A stretch of DNA of 64,000 bases from Bacillota bacterium (GCA_021841025.1 JAKBWA010000104.1:23311-87310), one strand, 5' to 3'; positions 10,382-19,677 are shown, numbered from the stretch's first letter. A program made the numbers and translations. The notes: generated by a model from the sequence alone, not told the origin.

Positions 10382-11248
10382 ATGCGGGCAGTCGTCTTTG
10401 GCGGAGGAGGCATTTTTGGGGTCGCAGCGATAGGGATTCTACAAGCTTTGGAAGAGTTAGATGTAAGACCTGACATTATTGTGGGCACGTCTTCTGGTTC
10501 TATTATCGGGTCACTTTATGCGTTGGGGTGGAACGTGAAGGATCTTCATGATTTAGCCGTAACAATCCGGCGCAAGGACATGATTTGGAATTGGCGGCGG
10601 ATGGGGAGGACACTTCTTACCCGCCGCACTCTGGCCGAGTCGATTTTAGATCCGCAGCCCTTGTGGGCTAAGCTCTCACCGTATATTGGCGACAAAACTT
10701 TCCGTGATACCAAAATCCCCTTGTTCATCGTTGCTACCTCCTTGACTCACCGGACGAGTGTGGTGTTTGGCTCGTCCATTCCCCCTAATTTTCATAAATT
10801 ACCCCATGTTTTTTGGGTAGACGCAAAGGATCAGGAGATTTTATCAGCGGTCAAGGGTTCTGCTGCCATTCCGGGATTTCTTCCACCCGAGCGTGTAGGA
10901 GAGATGGTTCTGGTGGATGGAGGGATGACTGATGACTTTCCCATTGACGTTGGGGAGGCCACCGGAGCCAACTGGGCATTAGGACTATGGATTGATGAGC
11001 CATTGAGATGGCAAGTACCAAATCCTTCACCCCATTTGCTGCAAGTCTTGAGTGCGAGCGTTGCTGCCGCCATTCATCACATGACCATTCTCAAAAAAGA
11101 TGCGGTCACAATCCCCTATGTCCTCCTCCGCCTGGAAATGGACCACAATATGGATATGGCCCGCATTCCTCACATCATTCAAGCTGGATACGAGAAAACA
11201 ATGGCCAGACGCGAGGAAATCATCCAAGAATGTGGACATGGGGGATGA
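10382..11248 (+). CDS. Patatin-like phospholipase
   Basis: GGGGIFGVAAIGIL oxyanion loop, GTSSGS (GxSxG) and DGGMTDDFP motifs. Confidence 0.92.
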   Translation: MRAVVFGGGGIFGVAAIGILQALEELDVRPDIIVGTSSGSIIGSLYALGWNVKDLHDLAVTIRRKDMIWNWRRMGRTLLTRRTLAESILDPQPLWAKLSPYIGDKTFRDTKIPLFIVATSLTHRTSVVFGSSIPPNFHKLPHVFWVDAKDQEILSAVKGSAAIPGFLPPERVGEMVLVDGGMTDDFPIDVGEATGANWALGLWIDEPLRWQVPNPSPHLLQVLSASVAAAIHHMTILKKDAVTIPYVLLRLEMDHNMDMARIPHIIQAGYEKTMARREEIIQECGHGG

Positions 11249-11296
11249 TGACTCGCAAGATAAAAACAGTACAACAGCAGCAGGGAAGGATTATTC

Positions 11297-12277
11297 ATGG
11301 GCAATGAGCTTGAGGAGTCACTAACAACACTTATCGAGCAGTCCCGCAACTGGGGTTCGGTGAGTCGCGGACTCGAATTGTTTTATGCCGCCCGAGATAT
11401 GCTGCAGCAACACTATAACATTGACAGTGGATTCTTTATCTATAAAAAGCATGTGGTGGGCACTGAAGAAGAAAAACAGTATCGTGTTTACGCGCCCTGG
11501 GGAATGCCCTCTGGTTGTCAAAAGGGCTTATTCCAGTATGTTTTGGAACACCTGGAGCACAATCTCGACCCGACTCACCTGGCTACGGAAAAGTGGGTGA
11601 GTATCGGGAAAGCTTCCGGATTGCTCCAAGTTTTATGGAAACGGTGGGGCATTGTGTCCGGCGGTTCCTGGGTATTGACGATCGGATCTGTTCCGGTCGG
11701 CATGGCCGTTTTCCACAGGAAAAATCGTCATATAGATGACACGGCGGTTATGAGTTTAGTGGTCCGGCAGATTTCTTTGGTGATGGAACTTCTGCGTTAT
11801 CGTCGTCAGGCCGAAGAAGCTAGCCAAAGGGACCCACTCACGGGCATTTATAACCGCCGAGGGGCTACCGTGCATATTGAAACGCTTCTAGCTCTTCGGG
11901 ACGCGGGGGAAGGAGAGTGGATATTTGCGATTTTTGATATCAATGATTTTAAGGCGATAAACGACCGTTTAGGCCATCCGCATGGGGATGGTGTCTTGAT
12001 AGAATTTGCCAGGATATTATCTTCCCAAATTCGGGAAGGGGATATTTGCGGGAGGTGGGGTGGAGATGAATTTGTCGTGATGTTCAAAAGTCCGTCCCAT
12101 TTAGTGCCCGCAATTATCGAGCGCATTAAGAGAAAAGTCCTCGGGGAATTGAAAGACGTGTCGGTCAGTGCTGGTTGGGCCGTTTGGAGCAAGGAAGGAA
12201 CGAGTTTGGAAGAGATTTACCGAGCGGCCGACAAACGTTTATACCAAGACAAGCGGTCTGGCAATCAAATACGCTAG
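11297..12277 (+). CDS. GGDEF-domain diguanylate cyclase
   Basis: RDPLTGIYNRRG and RWGGDEFVVMF, intact GGDEF. Confidence 0.92.
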   Translation: MGNELEESLTTLIEQSRNWGSVSRGLELFYAARDMLQQHYNIDSGFFIYKKHVVGTEEEKQYRVYAPWGMPSGCQKGLFQYVLEHLEHNLDPTHLATEKWVSIGKASGLLQVLWKRWGIVSGGSWVLTIGSVPVGMAVFHRKNRHIDDTAVMSLVVRQISLVMELLRYRRQAEEASQRDPLTGIYNRRGATVHIETLLALRDAGEGEWIFAIFDINDFKAINDRLGHPHGDGVLIEFARILSSQIREGDICGRWGGDEFVVMFKSPSHLVPAIIERIKRKVLGELKDVSVSAGWAVWSKEGTSLEEIYRAADKRLYQDKRSGNQIR

Positions 12278-12984
12278 ATACTGCGAGACGGTAACGAAAA
12301 TCCTTGGTACTCCCTATACCGACAAAGAGGAGATTTTTGCGAGAAGAGCTTACTCGCTATGGGGCGAGCCAAACATCCCCGATCTGGTCGTCTGCACAGT
12401 CATGTAGGTACTGAGAATGAGTCTTCTTCGCGTCTGGTTAACGTCTTGTCTTGACGACTCGAGACATTTTCACGTCTCCGGTTGCGGAAGACAATCGCGA
12501 ACGTATCCGATTGTCAATGGGTGAACACAAACTTTTGCTAGCAAAATTCCGGACGGTGGGTGCGTGATGCGAAAAGATTTTTGTCTGACGGCGAGCATCT
12601 GATATTCCTTCGTAGCTAGAGTTAGCAGTTTTACGGCGCATTTGATAATTTTTCTGGTACGGTAGAACCTGCGGTACTTTGCGGTGTGATCCAAAAAGTT
12701 AGGGGGTATTTAATCAAGCCCAATTTAAGACAGAAATGTTATAATAAATGTGTTTAAATGGACAACTGCACAACCTTCGCACAAACAATATTCTGAAAGC
12801 CAATAAGCCTTTTGGGAGGATGTTTGGGCAAAGTCTTTCAAAACACACAAGAATTTCATGGCCGGCATAGGTTCAGTGAATTTCGAAAACTGGACGGGAC
12901 TATAGCATGCGCGAGTGCATACTCCAAGCCGTCATACAACCCGTTTTCGCGTTGTTGCGTTGCTGACGCCACCATTACTTAGTA

Positions 12985-13836
12985 TTGATGGAAAGGAGCG
13001 AGGCACATTCTTCCCAAGATTTAAGAGTTCGGGGTGGTCGTGTGTGCCGAAACATGATGGATACTCAACAAGCAGTAATAGTGGGGATGGGGCAATTAGG
13101 TCGCACCCTCGGAGAAGGGTTTTTGTTGAACGGGGTGACAGTTAACCCAATTTTGCGGTCGACCCCAATCAATACGGCGTTAAATCCCAAAATAGTTATC
13201 GTAGCAACCGGGGAAGATGATTTGAAGCCGGCTCTGGACAAGATTCCTGAGAGCTGGAAAGAACGCTCGGTAGTGCTTTTGCAAAATGAACTGCTGCCGC
13301 CTAAGTGGCAGAACAGTGGGGTAATTGAGCCAACCATTTTTGTTGTATGGTTTGAACGCAAGGCCCACAAACCGATTACCGCGCTTTTGCCCTCGCGAGT
13401 GTATGGCCCTAGGCAAGACATGATTCAAGCCGCGATGGACGCTTTGGAAATTCCTTGTGAGGTGGCGCGAGATCAAAGAGAGATTTTTACCGAACTGGTC
13501 ATTAAAAACGCCTATATTTGGGCCATGAATATTGCCAGTCTCGAGGTGGGGAAGATGACGACGGGGGAGTTGCACGAAAAACATCTTTCGCTGGTCGAGG
13601 CATTGGTTGAAGAAAGTGTGGCCGTGCAAAACCGGGTGATGAACGAGTCATTTGCCACTAAGGACATTTTGCCCCATGTCATTGAGGCGATGTTGGCCGA
13701 CACCTCCCATAATGCCGGAGGACGCAGCGCGAAAAGACGACTCGAGCGATTTCTGGCTCAAGCCAACGAGATTGGTATCTCGGTGCCCAAGGCCCAGAGT
13801 ATTGCTGATCACAACCGAATTCTGTCTCGGTCCTAA
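12985..13836 (+). CDS. NAD(P)-binding ketopantoate-reductase/6PGDH-like protein
   Basis: AVIVGMGQLGRTLGEGFLLNG Rossmann start and helical C-terminal half; true start may be downstream (MMDTQQAVIVG). Confidence 0.55.
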   Translation: MMERSEAHSSQDLRVRGGRVCRNMMDTQQAVIVGMGQLGRTLGEGFLLNGVTVNPILRSTPINTALNPKIVIVATGEDDLKPALDKIPESWKERSVVLLQNELLPPKWQNSGVIEPTIFVVWFERKAHKPITALLPSRVYGPRQDMIQAAMDALEIPCEVARDQREIFTELVIKNAYIWAMNIASLEVGKMTTGELHEKHLSLVEALVEESVAVQNRVMNESFATKDILPHVIEAMLADTSHNAGGRSAKRRLERFLAQANEIGISVPKAQSIADHNRILSRS

Positions 13837-13912
13837 ATACGGCGATTTAAGCTGATATTCGGCCATGTTGCGTTATCTGTCACAAATTATTTGCGTTTTT
13901 TACGCTGAACCG

Positions 13913-13942
13913 TTGACACGCGCGTTGGCCCATGCGTATAGT
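13913..13942 (+). promoter_or_regulatory. Candidate sigma-A promoter: TTGACA-18-TATAGT
   Basis: TTGACA at 13913-13918 and TATAGT at 13937-13942, about 20 bp before the M-box 5' end. Confidence 0.65.
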
Positions 13943-13960
13943 TATATTGTCGATGAAATC

Positions 13961-14126
13961 AAGTCCTCGTTAGGCGAGGCGTCTGCATCAATATAGGCCA
14001 CTGCTCCGACCCGTCCAAAGACGCTAAGGAGTAGACCAGAGGTTGCCGGATTAAGGCTTCTTCGAATGTGGCTGAATCTGTAAAGATTCTTACGTGATGC
14101 AGTGCCAAAGCTCCACAAGGGGGGAT
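13961..14126 (+). ncRNA. M-box (ykoK) magnesium riboswitch aptamer
   Basis: Sequence signatures CTCGTTAGGCGAGGC, CACTGCTCCGACCCGTCCAAAGACGCTAAGGAGTAGACC and CAGTGCCAAAGCTCCAC match the conserved M-box blocks in order. Confidence 0.88.
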
Positions 14127-14280
14127 CTCGTGTTTAGTAACGTGGTCCTCTTGCTGGAGTGCAAGAGGACCAAATTTATGTAACCCAAAAGTTGAGGAGG
14201 GTGAATCGGGTGAGCACAGACCCAGGAGGCCATAGTAGACGCTTATTGCCTTCGCAACAAATTCATAAATTACTGAGCTC

Positions 14281-14345
14281 TTCCGAGGGCTGTCCTTAGC
14301 TTTTGCTCTGCCCCCCCTCGGAAGATGCCGAGGGGGGTTTAAACG
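14281..14345 (+). promoter_or_regulatory. Candidate riboswitch expression platform with SD-sequestering hairpin
   Basis: CCCCCCTCGG (14312-14321) pairs with CCGAGGGGGG (14328-14337). The GAGGGGGG arm is the only SD-like sequence before ATG 14346. Competing pairing: TTCCGAGGG (14281-14289) with CCCTCGGAA (14315-14323). Confidence 0.6.
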
Positions 14346-15689
14346 ATGTCGAAGAAAATGGCCTATCAAGCCACTTCAGTCTGGGACGATGCCCGGATCC
14401 GGGCAGAGGATCAAGCGCGTATTGCTGCATTGCGTCAATCACCTAGCTGGCTCAAAAGAGTTTTGTTATTGCTGACACTAATCGGACCGGGAATTTTGGT
14501 TATGATTGCCGATAATGATGCCGGTGGTGTCATTACTTATGCCGAAACGGGTGCTAGCTACGGGATTGGGTTTTTCGTGCCGGCTTTGGTTATTGGCGGT
14601 ATCATTGCTTTCATTGTCCAAGAGATGACCGTACGACTCGGAGCAGTCACCCGAAGAGGCCATGCGGAAATGATCTGGGGCCGGTATGGTGCCTTTTGGG
14701 GATGGTTTTCGCTGATCGATTTGGTTGTAGCCAATATTCTTACCCTGATTACTGAATTCATCGGAATTACGGTGGGCATGTCGGTGTTCGGCGTGCCGCC
14801 TATTCTTAGTGCAGCGGGTGCTTTAGTATTGGATGCGGGTATTCTTTTAGTCTTGCGCTACCGCTCCTGGGAGCGAGTGTCACTGTGGATTGCATGTGGC
14901 AATTTGGTGTTCATTCCCTTGGCATTGATGGCACACCCCAACTGGGGGAACGTTGCGGCAGCATTCGGCCGATGGCAAATTCCTGGGGGGTTTGGACCGG
15001 TTTTTCTCTTTGTGGTATTGGCGAACTTTGGGACGACCATTGCTCCCTGGATGTTGTTTTTCCAACAGTCTTCCGTTGTAGACAAAGGGCTTACCGTTCA
15101 AGATATCCGGCACGGTCAGCTCGATACAGCTTTGGGAGCTTTGGCCATGGTGATTGTGGGAGTGGCTCTGGTAACGTTAACCGGAACTTTGGCTTATGGA
15201 CACCCGGGAGCCTCTAACTACAACATTCAGCAAATTATGCAACTGATTGGAGCCCGCTTGGGTACAACAGGCGAAGACTTGTTCGCCCTCGGTCTTGTGG
15301 AGGCTGGCACCATTGCGGCGATTGCGCTGACCGCCAGCACGTCCTGGGCTATGGGAGAAGCTTTCCATTGGCCCAAGAGTATTAATCTTCCCGTAAGGCA
15401 AGCATGGCGGTTTTATGTCCCGGGGCTCTTAAGCGCGGCCATTGCTGCGGGCGTTGTGCTTATCCCCAATGCGCCGCTGGGCTTTCTCAACTTAACCGTA
15501 CAGGTTATCGCATCCATTTTCATGCCGGCAGCGTTGTTGTTTTTGCTGCTATTGCTTAATGACCGAGAGATTATGGGACAGTTTGTCAACCGGAAGTGGC
15601 AGAACGTTATGGCATATGTCATTGTTGGCCTGCTTGTGGTACTCAATGGACTCTACGGCGTTTCGGTGGTGTTTCCGCGATTGTTTTAG
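14346..15689 (+). CDS. NRAMP-related divalent metal transporter, probable NRMT-type Mg2+ transporter
   Basis: GPGILVMIADNDAGG replaces the canonical DPGN; TM6 TTIAPWMLFFQQ replaces the MPH motif; M-box upstream. Confidence 0.85.
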   Translation: MSKKMAYQATSVWDDARIRAEDQARIAALRQSPSWLKRVLLLLTLIGPGILVMIADNDAGGVITYAETGASYGIGFFVPALVIGGIIAFIVQEMTVRLGAVTRRGHAEMIWGRYGAFWGWFSLIDLVVANILTLITEFIGITVGMSVFGVPPILSAAGALVLDAGILLVLRYRSWERVSLWIACGNLVFIPLALMAHPNWGNVAAAFGRWQIPGGFGPVFLFVVLANFGTTIAPWMLFFQQSSVVDKGLTVQDIRHGQLDTALGALAMVIVGVALVTLTGTLAYGHPGASNYNIQQIMQLIGARLGTTGEDLFALGLVEAGTIAAIALTASTSWAMGEAFHWPKSINLPVRQAWRFYVPGLLSAAIAAGVVLIPNAPLGFLNLTVQVIASIFMPAALLFLLLLLNDREIMGQFVNRKWQNVMAYVIVGLLVVLNGLYGVSVVFPRLF

Positions 15690-15843
15690 CATATGGCAGT
15701 GAAGTTGTCTAAAGAAGAGGACAAAGGGACCCCCGGGAGTGAGGCGTTGGATACCGTTTGGCTATCAATGTCAGGTCGGTGTGCCGGAGCAGATTAGGAG
15801 GGCGTCTAACGTCTAACTTAGGAAGAAATAGGAGGTGAAAGAG

Positions 15844-16023
15844 ATGAAAGGGAACAACAAGCAGCTTTTGCATGTCGTTTCATATCATGACCAAGAACAT
15901 CGGGTCACACTTGAGCGTATTACCCCTAAGGGTTCTATCCGTTTCATCTTCTGGGGATTGCGGATTTATATTGTAGCCATGCTCGTTCTCGTTATTATCG
16001 GATTTAGCCGAGGAATCCATTGA
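15844..16023 (+). CDS. Small single-TM protein, unknown function
   Basis: Strong SD AGGAGGTGA before ATG 15844; hydrophobic C-terminal segment IRFIFWGLRIYIVAMLVLVIIGF. Confidence 0.6.
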   Translation: MKGNNKQLLHVVSYHDQEHRVTLERITPKGSIRFIFWGLRIYIVAMLVLVIIGFSRGIH

Positions 16024-16099
16024 CCGTCTAAAGCAAGGAGCAAAAGAGAAAAAAGGAGGAGAAGACGGAACAAATGAATCAAGAAGAACCTTCAATGTG

Positions 16100-16140
16100 A
16101 ACCCTGGTCGGGAACGCAACATATTCTCGACCAGGGTTTT
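16100..16140 (+). terminator. Rho-independent terminator
   Basis: CCCTGGTCG (16102-16110)/CGACCAGGG (16128-16136) followed by TTTT. Confidence 0.8.
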
Positions 16141-16721
16141 AACAGTTTCTTAAAACTTTACCTATGAGTATCCATAGTTGTATAATTATGGTATGGAGCG
16201 AAAACTTGTTGGCATTCGAAAAGCTGCAGAATTTTTAGGAGTTACGCCCTCGACATTACGTCGATAGGAGCATGAAGGCAAGCTGGTACCCGATGAACGC
16301 ACGGCGGGTGGGTATTGGCGTTACGACTTGGCCCGGTTGCGGCCTGAGCAGTTTCAGCGACTTAGCCTTCCTCGCAAAACCGTGGCCTATGCGCGGGTGT
16401 CGAGTCATGACCAGAAAGACGATCTTGACCGGCAAAAGCAAGTGCTAGAGCTCTATTGTGCCCGCCAAGGCTGAACGTTTGAGGTGGTCGCAGACCTGGG
16501 GTCGGGGATGAACTACCACAAAAAAGGTCTCAAACGACTCTTGAATGACATCTTGGCCGACCGAGTCGGTCGGCTGGTAGTAACCCATAAAGATCGTTTG
16601 CTACGTTTTGGAGCGGAGCTTGTTTTTGCCATCTGTGAAGCCAAACACGTCGAAGTCTTGATTCTCAATCAGGGCGAGGATACGACTTTTGAGGAAGAAC
16701 TGGCTCAGGATGTCTTGGAAA

Positions 16722-17888
16722 CATACATCCCCGGATAGCTCAGGGAGTAGGGACAGCATAATAAATCGTAAGCAAAACCACAGACGTTTGTGGCGATTGT
16801 CATACATGTATACTAAGCATCCCAAAAAACCGTGCGACTAAGGTACCCCCTCCTGCTTCGGTCGGGCGTTGGCCGTGCTCGATTCTGTTATCTCCGGCTA
16901 CGTCCCATAGGGATGAGCCGCAGATTCCACGCAGGCGATCAATAATCGGGAAGCGATGCCGGTCTTCATATGACGACGATTGAAGCGATAAACGAATTCT
17001 TCGAGGTATAGTTGACGGCGGGCGCGTCCGCGCCCGTGATAGGTCCCATCAATGAATGTTTTGGCGAGACTAATAACCGTGTTCACCCAGTGAAAGACGA
17101 CCGGCGCCTCCGGATCGTCGCTGAGGGTGACTTCATGATCGGCCTCATGAGCATGGGCTCCCGCAGCATAGACAGGCGCACCGTCGCTACGCCACACGCC
17201 TTGGTGTTCTACGCGACGCTCGAGGACATCCAGGACGGTGTCTTTCTTCAGGTCTGGCACGGCGTCCAGAAAGATATGGCGTGGGTGCCCTTGGCTATTG
17301 AGACTCACACCCACGACGACCGGATCTTGATCGGTACCCCGGCCCCGTTTCCCCGCCCCATGGCTGACGCCACCGAAATAGGCATCATCCAGTTCCACCA
17401 GTCCGCCCAGTTGATAGCGAGCATTACGGTCCTTCATGGCCTGTTGAATTTTATGGTGCAAGAGCCAGGCGGTATCGTACCGTAGTCCTAATTCGCGACT
17501 AAGCGCCATGGCGGACTTGCCTCCTTTATCGACGGCGATCAGGAAAATGGCCATAAACCACACACGCAGGGACACTTTGGTGCGATGGAAGACGGTACCA
17601 GCCGTAACAGACGCTTGATGGCCACAGGCCTGGCATTCATAGAGGGGCGCGGTCCGGCCGGACCGCTGAATCGTCCAGAAAGTCTTACCTTGACACTGAG
17701 GACAGACAAATCCGGTTGGCCAACGCTGCTGGAATAAGTATTCCTGGCACGCATTTTCCGTTGCAAATTGATCTTGCCATTCTAACAATGTCATCCGTGC
17801 TACCTCCCACCTGCAACCTTAATTTACCTGAATTGTACCACGTTCCCTCCACTTGGGGATCTCTACCTGAGTTATCCGGGGATGTATG
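16722..17888 (-). mobile_element. IS1595-family insertion sequence, 1167 bp
   Basis: Terminal inverted repeats CATACATCCCCGGATAGCTCAGG/CATACATCCCCGGATAACTCAGG; perfect 8-bp direct repeat CTTGGAAA at 16714-16721 and 17889-17896. Confidence 0.93.
16898..17794 (-). CDS. IS1595-family DDE transposase
   Basis: N-terminal zinc ribbon CPQCQ...CQACG, AGTVFHRTKVSLRVWFMAIFLI, LDDAYFGG, C-terminal YRFNRR. Confidence 0.92.
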   Translation of the reverse strand: MTLLEWQDQFATENACQEYLFQQRWPTGFVCPQCQGKTFWTIQRSGRTAPLYECQACGHQASVTAGTVFHRTKVSLRVWFMAIFLIAVDKGGKSAMALSRELGLRYDTAWLLHHKIQQAMKDRNARYQLGGLVELDDAYFGGVSHGAGKRGRGTDQDPVVVGVSLNSQGHPRHIFLDAVPDLKKDTVLDVLERRVEHQGVWRSDGAPVYAAGAHAHEADHEVTLSDDPEAPVVFHWVNTVISLAKTFIDGTYHGRGRARRQLYLEEFVYRFNRRHMKTGIASRLLIACVESAAHPYGT

Positions 17889-17993
17889 CTTGGAAATCAT
17901 CAGGGTCTTTTCCGCCCGGCTCTACGGTAGCCGCTCGCGAAAAAATCAGAAACTGCTCAATGGCGTGAAGCAAGTAGTGGAGGAGGTGTCGTC

Positions 17994-19184
17994 ATGATTC
18001 TGGCCCATAAGATTGCGCTCGAACCGAATAACGTTCAAGAGACCTATTTTCGCAAGGCTGCGGGGACTGCGCGGTTTGCCTACAACTGGGCGTTGGCCCA
18101 ATGGCAACGACAATATGAGGCCTGGAAAGCAGATCCAACTGGGGTTAAACCTTCCGATCCGGCATTGCGTAAGCAACTCAATGCCATCAAAAGAGACCAG
18201 TTTCCCTGGATGCTGGAGGTGACCAAGAACGCCCCACAGATAGCCATTATCCACTTAGGAGAATCCTTCAAAAACTTCTTCGAGGGACGTGCCGAGTATC
18301 CTACGTTTAAGAAAAAGGGCCGTCACGATAGTTTTTCGTTAAGTAACGACCAATTCACAGTCAAAGGGCAGAAAGTGCATATTCCGAAACTCGGATGGGT
18401 CCGGATGCACGAATCGTTACGCTTTGTCGGGAAAGTACTGGAGGGCACGATCTCCAGGACCGCTGACCGATGGTTTTTCAGCGTCACCGTTGAGATTCCA
18501 GATCCTCCCGGTATCCTCCGTGAAAACCAAACGGTGGGTGGGGTGGATTTGGGCGTGTCGGCGTTGGCGACACTCTCCACCGGCGAGAAAATTGTGGGGC
18601 CGAAAGCCTATGCTGTGGCGTTGAAGAAACTCCGCCAGTTATCGAAACACTTCAGTCGGCAGATGGAGGCCGCCAAAGTGCGTGCCGGGCTGGAGCCCGG
18701 CGAACCCATTCCAAAAGGAATGCACGTCTCCTGGTCAAAGAATATGCGGAAAACCCAACAGCGCATTGCCCGACTTCATGCCCAGATTGCGAATATTCGG
18801 GCCGATGCTTTGCACCAACTTACGACCTATCTGGTCAACCTTTTCGATGTCATCGCCATCGAGGATTTGAACGTCGCCGGTATGCTCAAAAACCATAAGC
18901 TGGCTAGGGCGATTGCCGACAGGGGCTTTGGGGAATTTCGCCGTCAGTTAGAATATAAGGCGGTCCAACACGGCAAAACAGTTATCGTGGTGAACCGTTG
19001 GTATCCCAGTAGCAAAATCTGTTCCACGTGTGGGTACAAGGTTTCGAAAATGCCCTTAAGTATGCGGGCATGGACGTGCCCGCAGTGTCAGGCCTATCAT
19101 GACCGCGACATCAACGCGGCGATCAATTTACGGACAGCGGCCGAGAGTTCGATGGGTTTTAGCTGCCCATCCGTTCCTGCCTGA
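17994..19184 (+). CDS. tnpB: TnpB (IS607-associated RNA-guided nuclease family), intact ORF
   Basis: RuvC motifs GVDLGV, IEDLNV and DRDINAAINL plus CSTCG..CPQC zinc finger; ATGA overlap with the tnpA end. Confidence 0.93.
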   Translation: MILAHKIALEPNNVQETYFRKAAGTARFAYNWALAQWQRQYEAWKADPTGVKPSDPALRKQLNAIKRDQFPWMLEVTKNAPQIAIIHLGESFKNFFEGRAEYPTFKKKGRHDSFSLSNDQFTVKGQKVHIPKLGWVRMHESLRFVGKVLEGTISRTADRWFFSVTVEIPDPPGILRENQTVGGVDLGVSALATLSTGEKIVGPKAYAVALKKLRQLSKHFSRQMEAAKVRAGLEPGEPIPKGMHVSWSKNMRKTQQRIARLHAQIANIRADALHQLTTYLVNLFDVIAIEDLNVAGMLKNHKLARAIADRGFGEFRRQLEYKAVQHGKTVIVVNRWYPSSKICSTCGYKVSKMPLSMRAWTCPQCQAYHDRDINAAINLRTAAESSMGFSCPSVPA

Positions 19185-19658
19185 CAGTAGGACTGCTCGG
19201 TGACTCGCTTGGGGAGCGCCCTCCAGTGGACGACTGGTCCTTGAGACCCTAAGAAGCTGTGACGCAATGAACCAAGAAGGTGGCGACAGGTTGATCATTT
19301 GCATAGCGGTGATCACACTTGGACAAGTCCATCAGAACGGTTCTAAGACTTTTATACAACATGGATTGATCTATTAGGGGCATTAGTGTGACTATATTTC
19401 CGAGATGTTCATGAGAGGTCTGCAAGAGGTGTTCGCACAAAACCCTAGGTGTTTTTATGTTGTTCTGATGTTCAAAAACATAAGGCTCTTTCGAAATCCG
19501 TTAGCCGAACTAAGTATGTGCTGTGAAATGGGCTTATCAATTAGATAAAAAATGACATGATGGTCAGCGAATGGTAGATTTGCTACCCTTCTTTTTGCCG
19601 TGAAAAGATTGGGCCGCTCGGACGTTACTCAGGGGACTCTGGGGTTTTACAGTGTATT

Positions 19659-19677
19659 GAGAACGAATGTCATTCTC
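19659..19677 (+). promoter_or_regulatory. Fur-box-like palindromic operator
   Basis: GAGAACGA-ATG-TCATTCTC, 7/8 symmetric arms; 13/19 identity to GATAATGATAATCATTATC; 18 bp upstream of the ATG. Confidence 0.5.

Larger units (their letters stand above)
16193..17997 (+). pseudogene. tnpA: IS607-type serine-recombinase transposase tnpA, two nonsense codons and interrupted by an IS1595 element
   Basis: Conceptual product MERKLVGIRKAAEFLGVTPSTLRR*EHEGKLVPDERTAGGYWRY...TVAYARVSSHDQKDDLDRQKQVLE...QDVLE|IIRVFSARLYGSRSRKNQKLL. Stops at 16265-16267 (TAG) and 16472-16474 (TGA). Frame resumes exactly after removing 16722-17896. Confidence 0.9.

Noticed and set aside
13959-14369. 136-aa minus-strand ORF
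   Set aside because: Lies opposite the M-box leader; the RNA explanation is far stronger.
17012-17485. 157-aa plus-strand ORF
   Set aside because: Lies antisense to the IS1595 transposase; shadow ORF with no independent signal.
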